Assembly (NCBI RefSeq): GCF_016316925.1
Contig: NZ_JAEEGB010000021.1
Coordinates: 1 to 32,583, forward strand
Direction: 5' to 3'
DNA length: 32,583 nt
Source: Clostridium aciditolerans
GTDB lineage: Bacteria; Bacillota; Clostridia; Clostridiales; Clostridiaceae
In this document: positions 6,807 through 13,728 of the stretch, piece by piece
Layout of the letters: every line of letters starts with the position of its first letter
Numbering within the stretch: position 1 is the stretch's first letter
Program-made: the position numbers and the translations under genes
The notes under the pieces: generated by a model
What the model saw: the letters and a program-made list of their open reading frames with translations, nothing else
Database searches by the model: none
What the model was told of the DNA's origin: nothing

Positions 6807-9128
6807 CTAAGCTGCTAATTTTTCTTCAAGGCTTTCTGAGAGTTTTTCACCTTTTCTAACGAATATAATGTTAATAGCCATTGCTATTAGTCCAAAGAGA
6901 ACTAATATTAATGAGTCCTTTTGAATAATTGAATAGTTTATTCTTGACGCAAATAATATTTCCCTTATAGCTTCTACAGCGTAAGTAAAAGGTAAGTATG
7001 GACTTATGGCCTGGAAGAACTTGGGTAACACTTCAATAGGGAAGGTACCAGAATCTGAGCATAATTGAAGTACTAATAATACAACAGCTAGACCTTCACC
7101 GACAAGTCCAAATAGATTCATAAAGCAATGAATTATAGAGTCAAAGGAAAGAGCCATTAAGATTAATAGTAAAAATAGAAGTAAAGTGTTCGATGGCTTA
7201 ATTCCAAGTGCTAGTACTATTCCACCTAATGCCACAGCTTGAATTATACCTATAAGAGCATATGGAGTAAATTTTCCAAGAACAAGCTGAACATTGTTAA
7301 GTTCTTTATAATCATCTTTTTTAGTTTTAATTACAAGAAACATGAAAACTGCACCAAGCCATATAGATATTGGTAAGAAATATGGTGCCAATCCTGAACC
7401 GTAGTTATTTATAGGATTTAAGTTTTGTTCATCCACTTTTACTGGATTACCTATAAAGTTTCCAAGGTCTTTGCTTGAAGTTTTAACATTGTCTTCAACT
7501 TTCTTTATACCATTATTTAATCCAGTATCGAGTTCCTTTGTTCCATTCTTCAAATCATTTAGCCCAGTACTTAATTGACCAGAACCTTCAGTTAGCTTAT
7601 TCACACCTTGAGCTAGATTAGGTACTTGACTATTAAGTTGACCCAGACCCTGAGTTAGCTGATAAGAACCATCATATAGCTGCTTAGAGCTATTTTGAAG
7701 CAGTGGCATATTACTGTCAAGGTTCTCTAAACCACTTGCTAGCTGGGATGACCCCTGTGATATTGTATTAATTCCTAAAGATAGTTGGTATACCCCGTTC
7801 GCATATTGGTTAACACCTGTCGTGTATGGTTCAATTCCTTGAGACTTAAAGCTATTAAGTCCAGAGTAAAACATTCCTGATGCGGAATTTTGATTATTTA
7901 TATCAAGTTGACTTGATAAATTTGAGGCACCAGTAGCTACTTGCTTTACACCATCTTTCAGCATTTCTATATTTTTTGAATTATCAGGATTAGTAGCCTG
8001 ATCTGATATAGATTGCATTGTTGATAGAAATGCTTGCATATTGGGATCTTGCATTGCTTCTGGGTGCGCTGCCAAATATGCTTGAAGCTGTTTTTGACCA
8101 TTACTCATAGCCTGCTGATTTTGATTTAATGTAGTAATTAAAGAATTTACTCCACTCTGCACCTGATTAACTCCAGAGCTTAGTTGGTCTGCGCCACTCT
8201 TTAAGCCATTAGAAACCTGAGTATAGCCTGATATAAGCTTGCTATCAAAATTCTCATTTAAGGAGTCTCCAGCACTTTTTAAATCTGAAGATTTATCCGT
8301 TAACTCTTTTGCCCCTTCTTGTAGGCTATTCATACTTTTATTTAATGTTGTTGCTCCTGAAGTTAGCTTATTTGTACCAGATGATAATTCTGGAATCTTC
8401 GAGTTAAGTTGTCCAAGACCATTATTCAATTGATCTGAGCCGTCAGTTAGAGAACTAACACCTTTTTGAAGCTCAGGAAGTTGTTTGTCCATTTCCTTTA
8501 ATCCAGTATTGAGACTTTGGCTTCCATCTTTTAATTTGCTAGTTCCATCATATAACTTTTCTGTTCCATTTGAGGCATCTTTCATACCATCTTTCATTTC
8601 ATATATGCTATCAAATGCAATTTCACCGTATTCCCCAGAAATACTTTTCTTAATCTCATTAACGAATTCATTTTTTATAGCATCAGAGATTTTTGTGCCA
8701 ATATAATTTTTCTTGTTGTTTGAAAGATAAATAATTTTAGGTGCTATAGCGTTACCATCCTTTGCACTTACTATTTTTTGAGAAAAATCCTCAGGAATTT
8801 GAATTTCTGCAAAGTACGTGTCATTAGCTATGCCTTTAGTAGCTTCTTCTTCAGAAACAAATTTAAAGCCTACATCCTTCTTATCCTTTAGACTATTAAC
8901 TATGTCATTACCATAGTTATAACTTTTGTCCTCTGCAGAGGTACCTTTGTCTTTGTTTACTACAGCTATATTGTAATTTTTTAAACTGCCATAGGGATCC
9001 CAATAAGCTTTTAAATAGAATAAGCTGTATGAAAGAGGAATGACTATGACCGCTGCAGTTGCTGCTAGTTTGATTTTATTTTGGTATATTGATTTTAATT
9101 CACTTTTAAAAATTTTAAATAATTTCAT
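6807..9128 (-). CDS. YhgE/Pip-family membrane protein
   Basis: This 773-aa protein has one transmembrane segment near residues 20-40. A very long extracytoplasmic region (about 45-570) is built of LxxGxxxLxxG-type heptads, for example LYDGTSKLKDGSQSL, which predict an extended coiled coil. Five or so C-terminal membrane spans (about 580-765) resemble the ABC-2 permease domain. This architecture matches the YhgE/Pip family, which includes the Lactococcus phage infection protein and the EsaA-like parts of type VII secretion loci. No ESX/WXG100 gene is nearby. Its job here is unknown; transport or export is the usual guess. The ribosome binding site AGGAGG is about 13 nt upstream of the ATG, which is a rather long spacing. 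The promoter carries a TetR-type palindrome (9160-9177), so it is probably inducible. Confidence 0.85.
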   Translation of the reverse strand: MKLFKIFKSELKSIYQNKIKLAATAAVIVIPLSYSLFYLKAYWDPYGSLKNYNIAVVNKDKGTSAEDKSYNYGNDIVNSLKDKKDVGFKFVSEEEATKGIANDTYFAEIQIPEDFSQKIVSAKDGNAIAPKIIYLSNNKKNYIGTKISDAIKNEFVNEIKKSISGEYGEIAFDSIYEMKDGMKDASNGTEKLYDGTSKLKDGSQSLNTGLKEMDKQLPELQKGVSSLTDGSDQLNNGLGQLNSKIPELSSGTNKLTSGATTLNKSMNSLQEGAKELTDKSSDLKSAGDSLNENFDSKLISGYTQVSNGLKSGADQLSSGVNQVQSGVNSLITTLNQNQQAMSNGQKQLQAYLAAHPEAMQDPNMQAFLSTMQSISDQATNPDNSKNIEMLKDGVKQVATGASNLSSQLDINNQNSASGMFYSGLNSFKSQGIEPYTTGVNQYANGVYQLSLGINTISQGSSQLASGLENLDSNMPLLQNSSKQLYDGSYQLTQGLGQLNSQVPNLAQGVNKLTEGSGQLSTGLNDLKNGTKELDTGLNNGIKKVEDNVKTSSKDLGNFIGNPVKVDEQNLNPINNYGSGLAPYFLPISIWLGAVFMFLVIKTKKDDYKELNNVQLVLGKFTPYALIGIIQAVALGGIVLALGIKPSNTLLLFLLLILMALSFDSIIHCFMNLFGLVGEGLAVVLLVLQLCSDSGTFPIEVLPKFFQAISPYLPFTYAVEAIREILFASRINYSIIQKDSLILVLFGLIAMAINIIFVRKGEKLSESLEEKLAA

Positions 9129-9159
9129 AAATCAAACACATCCTCCTATAATAAAATAA

Positions 9160-9177
9160 GTACTGACCAGTCAGTAC
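9160..9177. promoter_or_regulatory. TetR-type operator
   Basis: GTACTGAC-CA-GTCAGTAC is a perfect 8-2-8 palindrome. It lies immediately downstream of the -10 box of the YhgE-type gene, where a bound repressor would block transcription. TetR-family repressors commonly use sites of the TACTGACC..GGTCAGTA kind. No TetR gene is present in the window. Confidence 0.75.
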
Positions 9178-9183
9178 AATAAT

Positions 9184-9212
9184 GTTATACAACAAAGTGA
9201 AACAAATTTCAA
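9184..9212 (-). promoter_or_regulatory. Promoter of the YhgE-type gene
   Basis: Read on the minus strand, TTGAAA (9212-9207) and TATAAC (9189-9184) are separated by 17 bp, just ahead of the palindromic operator. Confidence 0.6.
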
Positions 9213-9293
9213 GCTTATTTAAAACTAATTTCCATGAAAAGTACACTCAGATATGTAGATTTAAGGAAATAAATTAATAAATTACATATAAAT

Positions 9294-9336
9294 AGAGATC
9301 ACTGGAATCATAATTTTCTTGATTCTGGTGATCTCT
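9294..9336 (-). terminator. Hairpin terminator after the TerC-family gene
   Basis: Arms of 17 nt at 9294-9310 and 9320-9336 (AGAGATCACTGGAATCA and its near-complement) enclose a 9-nt loop. The minus-strand continuation is T-rich (TATTTATATG) but lacks a pure T-run. It is placed to end the TerC-family transcript. Confidence 0.6.
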
Positions 9337-9391
9337 AATTTTAAATAATACATATATTGTAATTAGTTAAATAACAACTGTTAAGTTCAAA

Positions 9392-10249
9392 TTATTGTAT
9401 ATTTGAATAGCTGGTAGCTTCGTCATCTTTACCTTTGTTATTTATAAATACAGAAGCTAAAAGGCTTATTGCAAGTATAGTAAATATGGATACTAAGGAC
9501 ACTACTACTGATATGTGTATATTAAATAATAATGCTAATAACTTTATACCTGTAAATATTAATATACATGCAACACCATATTTCATATAAGCAAATTTTT
9601 CATGAAGCTTATATAAAAGGAAGTACATACTTCTAAGTCCCAAAATTGCAAATATATTTGAAGTATAAACTATAAAAGGATCTGTTGTTATAGAAAATAT
9701 AGCAGGGATTGAGTCTATGGCAAATATAATATCGGAAAATTCTATAAGCAACAATACTGCAAATAGAGGAGTTATATAAAGTTTTTTATTTTTTCTTATA
9801 AAAAACTTTTCTCCTTCTAATTTATCTGAAACAGGAATAATTTTATTAATAAATTTAAGTAATTTACTATCTTTTATGTCGTTAACTTTATCATTTTCTT
9901 TAAACATTTTAATTCCACTTATTATTAATATTAATCCAAATATATATAGCATCCAGTGGAACTTATTAACTACAGTTATTCCTAATACAACAAATATAAA
10001 TCTTAAAATTATTGCGCCCCATATACCATAGGAAAGAACTTTCTTTTGATATTCTGGTTTAATTGAAAAGCCTTCAAAAACAAGCAAAAACAAGAAAAGA
10101 TTATCAAGACTTAAACTTTGTTCAATTACATATCCACCTAAGAAAGATAAAGCCTTTTCGGAACCCATAAATATATAAATACCTATATTAAATAGTAAAG
10201 CTAGTCCCACCCACATACCTAATGTTAACATTGATTTTTTAGTAGACAT
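9392..10249 (-). CDS. TerC/Alx-family integral membrane protein
   Basis: This 285-aa polytopic membrane protein has about eight hydrophobic spans. The TerC signature segments are present: the acidic intramembrane SLSLDNLFLFLLVFE near residues 45-60 and LIEFSDIIFAIDSIPAIF near 165-182. TerC/Alx proteins export manganese or support metalation of secreted proteins. The yybP-ykoY riboswitch upstream supports a manganese link here. AGGAGGAATTTT precedes the ATG at good spacing. The C-terminus ends in a short polar tail. Tellurite resistance, the historical name of the family, is not implied. The family assignment is firm; manganese export is inferred from family and riboswitch. Confidence 0.9.
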   Translation of the reverse strand: MSTKKSMLTLGMWVGLALLFNIGIYIFMGSEKALSFLGGYVIEQSLSLDNLFLFLLVFEGFSIKPEYQKKVLSYGIWGAIILRFIFVVLGITVVNKFHWMLYIFGLILIISGIKMFKENDKVNDIKDSKLLKFINKIIPVSDKLEGEKFFIRKNKKLYITPLFAVLLLIEFSDIIFAIDSIPAIFSITTDPFIVYTSNIFAILGLRSMYFLLYKLHEKFAYMKYGVACILIFTGIKLLALLFNIHISVVVSLVSIFTILAISLLASVFINNKGKDDEATSYSNIQ

Positions 10250-10339
10250 AAAATTCCTCCTTTATTATTTAAGTAAATTTAATAATGTATTAATTAAATA
10301 AGATTATTAAGAAATTTAATATTGTGAGACTATGTAGTA

Positions 10340-10393
10340 AAATAAAAAACAAAAGACTTTTAACATAATCTTAAAGATTATGTTAAAAGTCTT
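10340..10393 (-). terminator. Riboswitch-controlled terminator ahead of the TerC-family gene
   Basis: On the minus strand an 18-bp stem (10393-10376 with 10370-10353; AAGACTTTTAACATAATC and its complement) is followed by TTGTTTTTTATTTT. It stands between the Mn-riboswitch aptamer and the gene. Its first arm overlaps the 3' strand of aptamer helix P1, so the two folds exclude each other. Confidence 0.85.
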
Positions 10394-10480
10394 ATTACCT
10401 CACAAAGGCCTACAAAACCAGATTTGATAAATATTCAAATCGGAATGTTGATTTTGCAGTTTAAATTACTCCCTTTTAAC
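10382..10480 (-). promoter_or_regulatory. yybP-ykoY manganese riboswitch
   Basis: The minus-strand leader of the TerC-family gene shows the hallmarks of this aptamer. GGGAGTA is near its 5' end (10473-10467). A TCAACATTCCGATTTGA...TCAAATCTGGTTTTG arm follows, and a GTGAGGT segment closes the 3' side. P1 can form from GTTAAAAG (10480-10473) and CTTTTAAC (10389-10382). The latter strand is also part of the terminator stem, so ligand-stabilised P1 should prevent termination. That is an ON switch for Mn2+. Identification is from motif memory and base pairing, not a covariance model. Confidence 0.82.
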
Positions 10481-10505
10481 TAACTTTATTAAATTCTATA
10501 GTGTT

Positions 10506-10534
10506 ATAATATCACATAAATTCCTATTAGTCAA
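10506..10534 (-). promoter_or_regulatory. Promoter of the riboswitch/TerC transcript
   Basis: Minus-strand TTGACT (10534-10529) and TATTAT (10511-10506) have a 17-bp spacer. They lie about 25 bp ahead of the riboswitch aptamer. Confidence 0.65.
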
Positions 10535-10627
10535 GTTATAAATATGTCTTTAAATATAAAATTTAATTATGTTAAGAGTTAATAATTAACGCTTATTTTA
10601 AAAATCTAAACTTATTTTAAAATATAG

Positions 10628-10656
10628 TTGACAAGCATTATAAGATAGTATATAAT
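10628..10656 (+). promoter_or_regulatory. Strong promoter of the tRNA operon
   Basis: A fully consensus TTGACA (10628-10633) and TATAAT (10651-10656) have a 17-bp spacer, 31 bp ahead of the first tRNA. This is what a highly expressed stable-RNA operon would need. Confidence 0.9.
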
Positions 10657-10687
10657 TCATAAATGTACCAAGGACATGTAAGTATAT

Positions 10688-10761
10688 GCGGGTGTAACTC
10701 AATGGTAGAGTGCTAGCCTTCCAAGCTAGTTACGAGGGTTCGATTCCCTTCACCCGCTCCA
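10688..10761 (+). tRNA. tRNA-Gly (anticodon TCC), second copy
   Basis: Its 74 nt are identical to the tRNA-Gly at 181-254, including the encoded CCA. It is the first of four tRNAs behind a consensus promoter. Confidence 0.97.
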
Positions 10762-10766
10762 AATAT

Positions 10767-10843
10767 GCGTTTTTAGCTCAGTTGGATAGAGCAACGGCCT
10801 TCTAAGCCGTGTGCCAGGGGTTCGAATCCCTTAAGACGCACCA
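10767..10843 (+). tRNA. tRNA-Arg (anticodon TCT)
   Basis: The acceptor GCGTTTT pairs with AAGACGC. The anticodon arm ACGGC-CTTCTAA-GCCGT gives anticodon TCT, reading AGA/AGG, the main arginine codons in this A/T-rich DNA. CCA is encoded. Confidence 0.97.
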
Positions 10844-10849
10844 TTATTT

Positions 10850-10924
10850 TGGGATATCGCCAAGCGGTAAGGCACCAGACTTTGACTCTGGTATTCGTAG
10901 GTTCGAATCCTGCTATCCCAGCCA
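10850..10924 (+). tRNA. tRNA-Gln (anticodon TTG)
   Basis: The acceptor TGGGATA pairs with TATCCCA. The anticodon arm CCAGA-CTTTGAC-TCTGG gives anticodon TTG. The T-loop is TTCGAAT and CCA is encoded. Confidence 0.97.
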
Positions 10925-10960
10925 TTTAAACTTTAATAATTATTGAGATGTAATGAATTT

Positions 10961-11035
10961 GCGGGAGTGGCTCAGTGGTAGAGCGTCACCTTGCCAAGGT
11001 GAACGTCGCGGGTTCGAATCCCGTCTTCCGCTCCA
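10961..11035 (+). tRNA. tRNA-Gly (anticodon GCC)
   Basis: The arm TCACC-TTGCCAA-GGTGA gives anticodon GCC. The acceptor GCGGGAG pairs with CTTCCGC, with one G-T pair, and CCA is encoded. It differs from the TCC isoacceptor that begins the same array. Confidence 0.97.
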
Positions 11036-11154
11036 ACATATGCTTTATATTATATAAAGCAATTATAAAAGTTCATATTTTAATGTAGATCACAATGTAT
11101 TGTGGTCATATGATTTCTTAACAAAATCGAATAATCTTGCTATAAAGATTATAA
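11036..11154. other. Spacer with three hairpins between tRNA array and 5S
   Basis: No gene is visible. Three A/T-rich hairpins occur in a row. TGCTTTATA/TATAAAGCA is at about 11041-11061. GATCACAAT/ATTGTGGTC is at 11088-11107. ATAATCTT/AAGATTAT (11131-11138 with 11145-11152) is followed by AATTTTT and could act as a weak terminator. They may be processing sites of a tRNA-5S precursor. Confidence 0.4.
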
Positions 11155-11281
11155 TTTTTAATTGTTAGAAACGAATAGATCAAGGAACAAAGCGAAGCGA
11201 GGAGTGGAGTTTACTGATGTGTAAATGAACACCGCAGCGAGCAAAGTGACGAAGATATATGAAGTTTATCACAATTAAAAA
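11155..11281 (+). ncRNA. Structured element, copy 2 (directly upstream of 5S rRNA)
   Basis: This is the near-copy of 48-169. An 11-bp closing stem joins 11155-11165 (TTTTTAATTGT) to 11271-11281 (ACAATTAAAAA), then AAAC 11169-11172 pairs with GTTT 11264-11267. Internally GTGG 11204-11207 pairs with CCGC 11232-11235 (one G-T) around the TTTAC 11210-11214/GTAAA 11221-11225 hairpin. The helix 78-84/131-137 proposed for copy 1 is not obvious here. The segment ends 2-3 nt before the 5S rRNA, so it may be part of the 5S precursor. The RNA family is unknown to me. Confidence 0.55.
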
Positions 11282-11283
11282 CA

Positions 11284-11400
11284 TCTGGTGATTATGACGT
11301 GAAGGTAACACCCGTTCCCATTCCGAACACGACGGTTAAGCTTCACAGTGCCGATGGTACTGCAGGGGAGACCCTGTGGGAGAGTAGGTCGTCGCCAGGT
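11284..11400 (+). rRNA. rrf: 5S ribosomal RNA
   Basis: The 117 nt carry the universal 5S core: ACACCCGTTCCCATTCCGAA for loop B and helix III, then GGAGACCCTGTGGGAGAGTAGG for helices IV and V. The termini CTGGTG and CGCCAG pair as helix I. No 16S or 23S gene lies next to it. It follows a four-tRNA array and is closed by a terminator. Confidence 0.97.
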
Positions 11401-11410
11401 TCAATAAAAA

Positions 11411-11439
11411 AACACTAAGTGTATGCTTAGTGTTTTTTT
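11411..11439 (+). terminator. Intrinsic terminator after 5S rRNA
   Basis: AACACTAAG-TGTATG-CTTAGTGTT is a 9-bp perfect stem followed by TTTTTT. Its design is almost the same as the terminator at 337-371. Confidence 0.92.
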
Positions 11440-11482
11440 ATTTTACCTAGTAAATATAAATGTACTTAGAATAATCATTATA

Positions 11483-11511
11483 TTGATTTGAAAGGTAATT
11501 AAACTTATAAT
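11483..11511 (+). promoter_or_regulatory. Candidate sigma-A promoter of the ornithine regulator
   Basis: TTGATT (11483-11488) and TATAAT (11506-11511) have a 17-bp spacer, about 105 bp ahead of the regulator start codon. Confidence 0.55.
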
Positions 11512-11616
11512 TTATATATGTAATAATATGGTAAATGAGTTATTCCTATTTATACGGAGATGGATTTTAAATCTGTAGTTTAAAATTATAAATACTATGG
11601 AACTGAGGGGGATAAA

Positions 11617-13023
11617 ATGGTTTCAAATTTATTTAATGCAGAAAAGGTATTAGAGTGTTTACTAGAAAATTTAGATGAAGGAATTCAAATAGTTGATTCT
11701 ACCGGGAAGACAATGTATTACAATAAGGCGATGGGCAAGATAGAAGGAATTGAACCTGGGAAAGTTCTAGGGAAAAGAGTTAATGAATACCTAAAGGATG
11801 TAAAGGAAGACACCTCTACTCTAATGAATGCTCTAAAAACCGGTAAGAAAATTGTGGACTTAATTCAGCAGTATAGCAACGAATACAAGAAAAAAGTCAC
11901 AACTATAAATACTACTGTGCCAATAATCCATAATGGCAAAAATATAGCTGCTATTGAGATAGCTAAAGATATGACGAAACTAAAGGAACTAACAGAGTGT
12001 ATATGTAAGTTACAGGAAATCAGTGTGAAATCAAAAAAGAACTATACCTTTAGTGATATATGTGGAAACAGTCCTGCAATGAAAAGTGCTATAGAAAAAG
12101 CTAAAAAAGCAAGTATATCAAATTCTTCTGTCTTAATTTATGGAGAAACTGGATGTGGTAAAGAAGTTTTCGCACAAAGCATTCATTATGACGGATTAAG
12201 AAAAAATAAACCATTTATACCTATAAATTGTGCTGCTATTCCTGCTGCATTACTTGAAGGAATGTTATTCGGGACAGAAAAAGGAAGTTTTACAGGAGCA
12301 GAAAATAAAAAAGGATTATTTGAAGAAGCAAATAGGGGGACGATTTTGTTAGATGAAGTTAATTCTATGGAACCTTATCTTCAATCTAAGCTATTAAGAG
12401 TATTACAAGATGGATATATAAGACCTGTTGGAAGCAGTAAAGTTATAGACTGTGATGTTCGAGTAATAGCAACATTAAATGAAGAGCCAGAAAAACTAAT
12501 TGAAAGCGGAAAGCTTAGAAAAGATTTTTATTATAGATTAAGTGTTATAAGGTTAAATATACCACCATTGAGGGAAAGAAAAGAGGATATACCTATATTG
12601 TTAGATAAATTCATTGAAAATTATAATAAAATTTTAGACAAAAATATAATAGGAATTGATAAAGATGTTATGGAAAAGTTAATAGAATATAATTGGCCAG
12701 GGAATATAAGAGAATTAAAAAATGCAATAGAATCTTCTATGAATATGGCAGATAGCAATTCTATTTTAAGCTATTGGCATTTTGATCCGAAAATATTCAG
12801 TAAGCCTTTAAATGAAAACCGAATAGATATTGAAAATCTTATTATAGATAAAAATCATAACTTTGACTTGGAACAATATATTGGAAATATTGAAAAAGAG
12901 ATAATAAAAAGAACATTGAAAAATAACCATTATAATGTTAGTAGAACTTCCAAAGAGTTAAATGTTTCGAGACAAAACTTACAATATAAGATTAAAAAGT
13001 ATAATATTAATAAAATTGATTAG
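11617..13023 (+). CDS. Sigma-54-dependent activator (PAS-AAA+-Fis), likely ornithine-cluster regulator
   Basis: This 468-aa bacterial enhancer-binding protein has three parts. The first is an N-terminal PAS sensor (about 10-125; LDEGIQIVDSTGKTMYYN). The second is an AAA+ domain (about 145-375) with Walker A GETGCGKE (176-183), the sigma-54 contact loop GSFTGA (223-228, a variant of GAFTGA), Walker B GTILLDEV (241-248) and an arginine-finger region RKDFYYRLSV. The third is a C-terminal Fis-type helix-turn-helix (about 440-465; VSRTSKELNVSRQNL). The PAS domain may sense a small molecule or redox signal. A -24/-12 promoter and paired GCAAA-N4-TTTGC sites between this gene and ortA make the ort/ora operon its likely target. 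GAGGGGG precedes the ATG. Specificity for ornithine is inferred from position only. Confidence 0.88.
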   Translation: MVSNLFNAEKVLECLLENLDEGIQIVDSTGKTMYYNKAMGKIEGIEPGKVLGKRVNEYLKDVKEDTSTLMNALKTGKKIVDLIQQYSNEYKKKVTTINTTVPIIHNGKNIAAIEIAKDMTKLKELTECICKLQEISVKSKKNYTFSDICGNSPAMKSAIEKAKKASISNSSVLIYGETGCGKEVFAQSIHYDGLRKNKPFIPINCAAIPAALLEGMLFGTEKGSFTGAENKKGLFEEANRGTILLDEVNSMEPYLQSKLLRVLQDGYIRPVGSSKVIDCDVRVIATLNEEPEKLIESGKLRKDFYYRLSVIRLNIPPLRERKEDIPILLDKFIENYNKILDKNIIGIDKDVMEKLIEYNWPGNIRELKNAIESSMNMADSNSILSYWHFDPKIFSKPLNENRIDIENLIIDKNHNFDLEQYIGNIEKEIIKRTLKNNHYNVSRTSKELNVSRQNLQYKIKKYNINKID

Positions 13024-13087
13024 TGTGTAGTAAACTATTTCTATAAATTGTATAAATATTAATTAAATTTGATTAATCTACATAAGT

Positions 13088-13122
13088 GCAAAAATCTTTG
13101 CTAGACATGCAAAAAAGTTTGC
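13088..13122. promoter_or_regulatory. Two candidate upstream activator sites, GCAAA-N4-TTTGC
   Basis: Perfect inverted repeats occur at 13088-13101 (GCAAAAATCTTTGC) and 13109-13122 (GCAAAAAAGTTTGC). Their centres are 21 bp apart, two helical turns. They lie about 140-175 bp upstream of the sigma-54 promoter, the usual range for enhancer-binding-protein sites. A copy of the second site occurs at 27850-27863. No footprint is known to me. Confidence 0.6.
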
Positions 13123-13220
13123 TTTTACAATAATTGGGTTTTATGTGTGTATTAGTAAGCTTGTTTAATTCTATTAAAAATATTTAAATAAATAGTGCAA
13201 AAAATTTTTCCTTAATTTAT

Positions 13221-13259
13221 GCATGTATTTTGGGACGAGGCCAAAATGCATGCTTTTTT
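13221..13259 (+). terminator. Terminator of the regulator gene
   Basis: GCATGTATTTTGG (13221-13233) pairs with CCAAAATGCATGC (13241-13253) around a 7-nt loop and is followed by six T. It insulates the ort/ora operon from transcription of the regulator. It ends only 3 bp before the -24 element. Confidence 0.9.
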
Positions 13260-13262
13260 ATT

Positions 13263-13278
13263 TGGCATGGCAATTGCT
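13263..13278 (+). promoter_or_regulatory. Sigma-54 (-24/-12) promoter of the ort/ora operon
   Basis: TGGCATGGCAATTGCT matches the TGGCAC-N5-TTGCW consensus, with the GG and GC dinucleotides exactly 12 bp apart (13264 and 13276). Transcription would start near 13290, leaving a leader of about 105 nt before ortA. It is nearly identical to the -24/-12 element at 30290-30305. Confidence 0.88.
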
Positions 13279-13396
13279 ATATAAGTAATACATAAAAGTA
13301 AATAAAATTTTGCCTAGGAAATCACTATGAGATGTATACACAATAGTAGGCTAATTTATTTAAGTTAAAATTTTTTATGTGGTAGGTGAAGAGTAT

Positions 13397-13687
13397 ATGA
13401 TAAAAAAGGGTACATGGGTAGAAATTGAAGAGACTGTTTTAACACCAAAAGAGAGATCTCAAAGTATACCTGAAGAAACTAAAGAAACACCACTTAAGTG
13501 CTGGATAAGAGGAAACTGTTTACAGGACTGTGAAATTGGTGGCGAGGTAGAAGTTGAAACAAATGTAGGAAGAATTGCAAGAGGAAAAGTTGTTGAGGTT
13601 GAACCAGGATATGATCATTCCTTTGGAAAATATGTTCAAGAACTAAGCTATGTGGGAAAACAAGTTAGAGACATCATAAAAGAGTAA
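13397..13687 (+). CDS. ortA: 2-amino-4-oxopentanoate thiolase, small subunit
   Basis: This small protein of 96 aa is recognised as OrtA by the start KKGTWVEIEETVLTPKERS and the C-terminal GGEVEVET...GRIARGKVVEVEPGY...FGK pattern. With OrtB it cleaves (2R)-2-amino-4-oxopentanoate with CoA to acetyl-CoA and D-alanine, the last step of oxidative ornithine breakdown. It contains no obvious catalytic motif, and the PLP lysine is in OrtB. The ATG at 13397 is chosen because a TAGGTGA ribosome binding site at about 13383-13389 serves it. An upstream in-frame GTG at 13379 has no such site. It is the first gene of the sigma-54-driven operon. Confidence 0.9.
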   Translation: MIKKGTWVEIEETVLTPKERSQSIPEETKETPLKCWIRGNCLQDCEIGGEVEVETNVGRIARGKVVEVEPGYDHSFGKYVQELSYVGKQVRDIIKE

Positions 13688-13728
13688 TTGCTAAGCCTGC
13701 ATTTAAGAAAAGAAGGGGGTAATAAATA

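Noticed and set aside
181-10761. Identical tRNA-Gly copies as the ends of an integrated genomic island
   Set aside because: No integrase, phage or mobility gene lies between them, and the enclosed genes look like ordinary chromosomal ones. Duplicate tRNA genes are common.
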